Shown one piece after another: positions 61,197 to 64,000 of a stretch of 64,000 nt of DNA. This stretch comes from Candidatus Eiseniibacteriota bacterium (GTDB lineage: Bacteria; Eisenbacteria; RBG-16-71-46; CAIMUX01), in assembly GCA_903844735.1 (NCBI GenBank), contig CAIMUX010000047.1:1-64000 (forward strand). Direction: 5' to 3'. The notes beneath the pieces are model-generated. The model was not told the origin of the DNA. It made no database searches and saw only the letters and a list, made by a program, of their open reading frames with translations. Numbering within the stretch: the first letter of the stretch is position 1; each line of letters opens with the position of its first letter. Position numbers and translations under genes: made by a program.

Positions 61197-62543
61197 ATGA
61201 GCGTTTCTGGAGCAGAGCGCGACGGGGGTGATGGCTCGTTCTCCGCCGCGGGCTGGGTCGACGCCGCGCTGCGCGCCGCTCTCGCCCGCTCCCTGCCTGC
61301 CATTCTAGAGCCCGCGCGGCCGTTTCGCCCCCGGTGTCTGCTGCTCTCGGGCAGCGCTGCGTTGGGTGAGGCGGTGGGCTGGGGGGCCGAGAACCCCGCG
61401 GGGCGTCTCGTGCTCTCCGACTTGGACCTCGGGCTTGTCACCGCTGATCGCGTGCCGGAAGAAGATCGGGTCCGGATCGTCGCCGCCGCACGTGCGGCCG
61501 GCATGGCAGTAGCTTCAGCCGGCCTTCAGGAGAATCTTGCGAGAGTGCGGGGAGCCGAAGGACCGGCGGGAGGCTCCCGGCCGCCCGGAGACCCCGCAGT
61601 GTTCCCGGATGTCGAGGTCACACTCGGTTTCTACGAATCCGCGTGGTGGACCAGGCAGACGCTGACACCCGGCATGACCGACGCGCGCTCACGCGGGATC
61701 GTCGTGTGGGGAGACACGACACTTCCGGCACGGCTGGCGGGTCCGGTGGCGGGGAGGATCCATCCTTGGGAGGCCGTGCGGCTGGTCGGCAACCGAGCCC
61801 TGGAGTTGCTGGCCGCTCCCGGCCCTGAGTCCGCGCCGGCTCTGCGACCTCGGGGTTGGTACGCCTTGGCCAAAGCCGTGACCGGTTTGTGGACGGCGCG
61901 CCTTATCGTCGAAGGGCGTTACCGAATCGGCTGGAACGTGCGGCGAGCCCTGCTTGAGGAAGCGGTGCGGGGCCCGAGCGCAAGGGGCGCGGACGCCGTC
62001 GTGCGGGGGGCGCTGGCGTGGGCGCCGTTTCTCGATCGTCCCTGCGAACAGACGGTCCCGACGGGCCCGGCCTGGTTGCCGGCGTACCACGACGCGCTGG
62101 AGACGTGGCTCGCATCGCTGCCGCCCGATCTCCGCGGATCGGGTGAGGCGATCGAGGGCGCATTCCTTGCGGAGCCGGTGTCGCTGCGCGAGAGGTGGCG
62201 GGCGTGGCGCGCGGAAGCAAGTCCGATTCGAGGGCTTGCGCGATCGACGGGTGGGTCCGGGAAGTGCGCCCTTCCGGTGCGTCTCGCTCGGGCCCGGGGA
62301 ACGCCAGGGGGACGACGGATGGCCGCGGCGGTTCTATACTGGCGTGAGCTGCCGGAGCGGCCGGAGCCGGCTTGGGGCGAGTCTCCGCTTGCCGCCTTCG
62401 AGGCCCCGGCATGGGAGGGACACATCCGCCGCCTGCTCGGTCGATCGGCGCCGGCAGGCCCCGGATGCCGGAGCCGCCTGATGGCGACCCTGGGGCTCGG
62501 TCTACCGTCCGCGACAGGTCTTCAGGAAGGGATCAAAGGGTGA
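61197..62543 (+). CDS. Nucleotidyltransferase-fold protein in the polysaccharide cluster
   Basis: A 448-residue protein with a recognisable nucleotidyltransferase core LLLSGSAALGE (48-58) and LSDLDLGLV (73-81); Gly52-Ser53 and Asp75/Asp77 correspond to the GS and DxD of the superfamily. A helical region follows (ALAKAVTGLWTARLIVEGRY, about 225-244) resembling HEPN/substrate-binding helices. I know no named family. The last ~100 residues are low complexity. It is coupled to the phosphodiesterase-like gene by a GTGA overlap. It may transfer a nucleotide to a sugar, lipid or protein in polysaccharide synthesis. Confidence 0.65.
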   Translation: MSVSGAERDGGDGSFSAAGWVDAALRAALARSLPAILEPARPFRPRCLLLSGSAALGEAVGWGAENPAGRLVLSDLDLGLVTADRVPEEDRVRIVAAARAAGMAVASAGLQENLARVRGAEGPAGGSRPPGDPAVFPDVEVTLGFYESAWWTRQTLTPGMTDARSRGIVVWGDTTLPARLAGPVAGRIHPWEAVRLVGNRALELLAAPGPESAPALRPRGWYALAKAVTGLWTARLIVEGRYRIGWNVRRALLEEAVRGPSARGADAVVRGALAWAPFLDRPCEQTVPTGPAWLPAYHDALETWLASLPPDLRGSGEAIEGAFLAEPVSLRERWRAWRAEASPIRGLARSTGGSGKCALPVRLARARGTPGGRRMAAAVLYWRELPERPEPAWGESPLAAFEAPAWEGHIRRLLGRSAPAGPGCRSRLMATLGLGLPSATGLQEGIKG

Positions 62544-63688
62544 CGCGTCGCCTCGTACTCATCGTCCTTGTCGACGCGCTCGGCTGGGAACAAGCCGGAG
62601 ACCCGGCTTTCGTGCCCGAGTTAGACGCGCCCCGTGCCCCGGTCCGCTCCGTGCTGGGCTACTCCAGCGCGAACCTGCCCACGATTATGACCGGACGACT
62701 ACCGAGGGAGCACGGCCACTTCTCCATGTACCGGCGAGCCGGGCCGGACGGCGTTTTCGCCGGCGCGAAGCAGACGCTTGCCTTGGCCTCGCGGCTGACC
62801 AACCGGCGTTGGAGGATCTCGGGCTGGTTGGCTTGGTGGCTGCGTCGGCGAGGGGTTACCGGGTACTTTTCCCTCTACGAGATACCGTTTTCTGTGTTGG
62901 CGGAGTTCGATCTCTGCCAGAGGAGAGACATCTTTGCTCCCGGTGCTTTCGACGGCATGTCTGGAATCGCCGACTTGGTGCTCGGCACCGGCGCCGGACG
63001 CATCTGGAACTGGTCGGTGCCTGAGGATCGAGCCTTCACCGAACTCTCGGAGGAGATCGACCGTGGAGAAGGACGGGTCCTCTTCCTCTACACGGCGGCG
63101 CTCGACGGCCTGATGCACGCGGCGGGTCCGCAGAGCGGGGCGGTCCGCGAGGCGCTTGCCGGGTATGCCGAGCGGATCGAACGGCTGTGCGAGCGGGCCA
63201 GACAGCGCTACGAGGATGTCCGCGTCTTTGTTTTCGGCGACCACGGTATGGCTCCGGTGTCCGGCGTCCACGATCTGCGAAGTGAACTCGAACTCGCAGG
63301 CTTCGGCCCGGGCGGGCCGGTACTCTACTTCATCGACAGCACCATGGCGCGGTTCTGGTTCCGCTCGGCGGCTGATCGCCGGAGGATCGAGGAGATCCTG
63401 GCCCGCCACACCTGGGGGCGGATCCTGGGAGACGAGGAGCTGGAGAGCCTGGGCGCGCTATTCCCGGATCATTGCCACGGCGAGCTGATCTTTCTGTTGG
63501 AGGAGGGGGAGACCCTTGTGCCGTCGTTCATGTCGGGAATACCGGCGCGCGGCATGCACGGTTACCATCCTGACGCACGGCACTCCTTCACGGTGCTTCT
63601 CACGAACACCGCCAACCGGCCCTACCCGGCGAATCTGATCGAACTGCACGCGCTCCTGCGGGACGAGATTCGGGAGGCCACGGCATGA
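62540..63688 (+). CDS. Alkaline-phosphatase-superfamily phosphodiesterase/phosphatase
   Basis: A 382-residue member of the nucleotide pyrophosphatase/phosphodiesterase branch. Metal ligands and nucleophile are visible: Asp12 in LIVLVDALG, a Ser (42 or 43) in YSSANLPTIMTGR, Asp/His in ALDGLMHAAG, the DH pair in FGDHGMAPVSG, and the C-terminal His in GMHGYHPD. No signal peptide is seen. GTG 62540 overlaps the previous stop. It may act on lipid-linked or nucleotide-activated polysaccharide intermediates. The stop overlaps the next gene (ATGA). Confidence 0.87.
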   Translation: MTRRLVLIVLVDALGWEQAGDPAFVPELDAPRAPVRSVLGYSSANLPTIMTGRLPREHGHFSMYRRAGPDGVFAGAKQTLALASRLTNRRWRISGWLAWWLRRRGVTGYFSLYEIPFSVLAEFDLCQRRDIFAPGAFDGMSGIADLVLGTGAGRIWNWSVPEDRAFTELSEEIDRGEGRVLFLYTAALDGLMHAAGPQSGAVREALAGYAERIERLCERARQRYEDVRVFVFGDHGMAPVSGVHDLRSELELAGFGPGGPVLYFIDSTMARFWFRSAADRRRIEEILARHTWGRILGDEELESLGALFPDHCHGELIFLLEEGETLVPSFMSGIPARGMHGYHPDARHSFTVLLTNTANRPYPANLIELHALLRDEIREATA

Positions 63689-64000
63689 AATGGAAGCTTA
63701 TTCTCGGCCTCGCTCTTTCAGCACTCTTCCTCTGGCTGGCCTCCCGCGACGTCCCCTGGCAGGAAGTTTGGCAGATTCTCTCGGGGGCGCGTTACTGGCT
63801 GATGGTCCCGGTGGTGGCGCTGACCATGCTCGCCTATCTGGTGCGAGCCTGGCGGTGGCAGTTCCTCCTCGTTGGCGTGGGGCACATTTCGCTGCGCTCT
63901 CTCTGGTCGAGCATCATGATCGGATTCATGGGGAACAATATCCTCCCTGCTCGTCTCGGGGAACTGCTGCGGGCCCACAGCCTCGGGCGCAGCGCCGGTG
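63685..64000 (+). CDS. LPG-synthase/AglD-type membrane protein, N-terminal part
   Basis: The first 105 codons of a membrane protein cut by the right edge. Three hydrophobic helices are visible (LILGLALSALFLWLA; LMVPVVALTMLAYLV; WSSIMIGFMGNNI). The pattern YLVRAWRWQFLL and GNNILPARLGELLRAH matches the lysylphosphatidylglycerol synthase TM region/AglD (UPF0104) family, whose members include flippases and aminoacyl-lipid synthases. ATG 63685 overlaps the previous stop. In this cluster it may move a lipid or a lipid-linked sugar across the membrane. Confidence 0.85.
   Translation, partial: MKWKLILGLALSALFLWLASRDVPWQEVWQILSGARYWLMVPVVALTMLAYLVRAWRWQFLLVGVGHISLRSLWSSIMIGFMGNNILPARLGELLRAHSLGRSAG

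Overview
The window is about 64 kb of GC-rich bacterial chromosome, densely packed with diderm (Gram-negative type) housekeeping operons. Heptose-phosphate enzymes for LPS inner core, LptF/LptG permeases, FadL-like and SprA-like outer-membrane proteins and a Wza/Wzz polysaccharide export system all point to an outer membrane. A SprA homologue (type IX secretion translocon), a secreted protein with a type IX/FlgD-like C-terminal domain, and a DUF4837 lipoprotein place it in or near the FCB superphylum. The cysteine-rich GACC repeats, GC content and gene order make a Candidatus Eisenbacteria-like lineage my best guess. That placement is inference, not something seen directly.

Layout. 1-5.9 kb: a leftward partial gene, rfaE1-rfaE2, a cyclic-2,3-diphosphoglycerate-synthetase-like GTPase, sucCD and ndk. 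5.8-13.2 kb: the classical lipid block yceD-rpmF-plsX-fabH-fabD-fabG-acpP-fabF-rnc. 13.2-15.2 kb (minus): a FadL/PorV-like barrel and a lipoprotein. 15.2-20.9 kb: a TPR protein, an ECF sigma factor, its zinc anti-sigma factor, a trypsin-fold/PDZ protein with altered catalytic residues, and a DUF4837 lipoprotein. 20.8-25.7 kb: aroB-aroQ-accB-pilT-accC. 25.7-32.1 kb: an accessory region with low coding density, holding a MntA/HepT module between two imperfect direct repeats, two secreted proteins, a ParE-type toxin-antitoxin pair and an orphan HRDC fragment. 32.1-41.7 kb: lptF-lptG diverging from a giant sprA. 41.7-43.1 kb: an M28 peptidase flanked by heptanucleotide-repeat elements. 43.1-55 kb: the classical translation block rimP-nusA-infB-ylxP-rbfA-truB-ribF-rpsO-pnp-M16 protease-dut, continuing into a DUF3108 protein. 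56.1-57.2 kb: a conserved protein of uncertain function. 57.3-64 kb: an exopolysaccharide cluster (Wza, Wzz, ExeA-like ATPase, CpsD-like ATPase, nucleotidyltransferase-like protein, alkaline-phosphatase-superfamily protein, LPG-synthase/AglD-type membrane protein) that runs off the right edge.

Most genes are joined by 4-bp ATGA or GTGA overlaps, and GTG/TTG starts are common, so translational coupling is the rule. The main oddities are: the sigma operon with a protease-like protein whose His and Ser positions are changed; two heptamer inverted-repeat elements that may contain decayed four-helix-bundle genes; recurrent in-frame 12-bp tandem repeats inside otherwise conserved genes; a pilT-like gene wedged between accB and accC; and a CpsD-like protein whose P-loop lacks its lysine. 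I saw no tRNA, rRNA, CRISPR array or intact insertion sequence.
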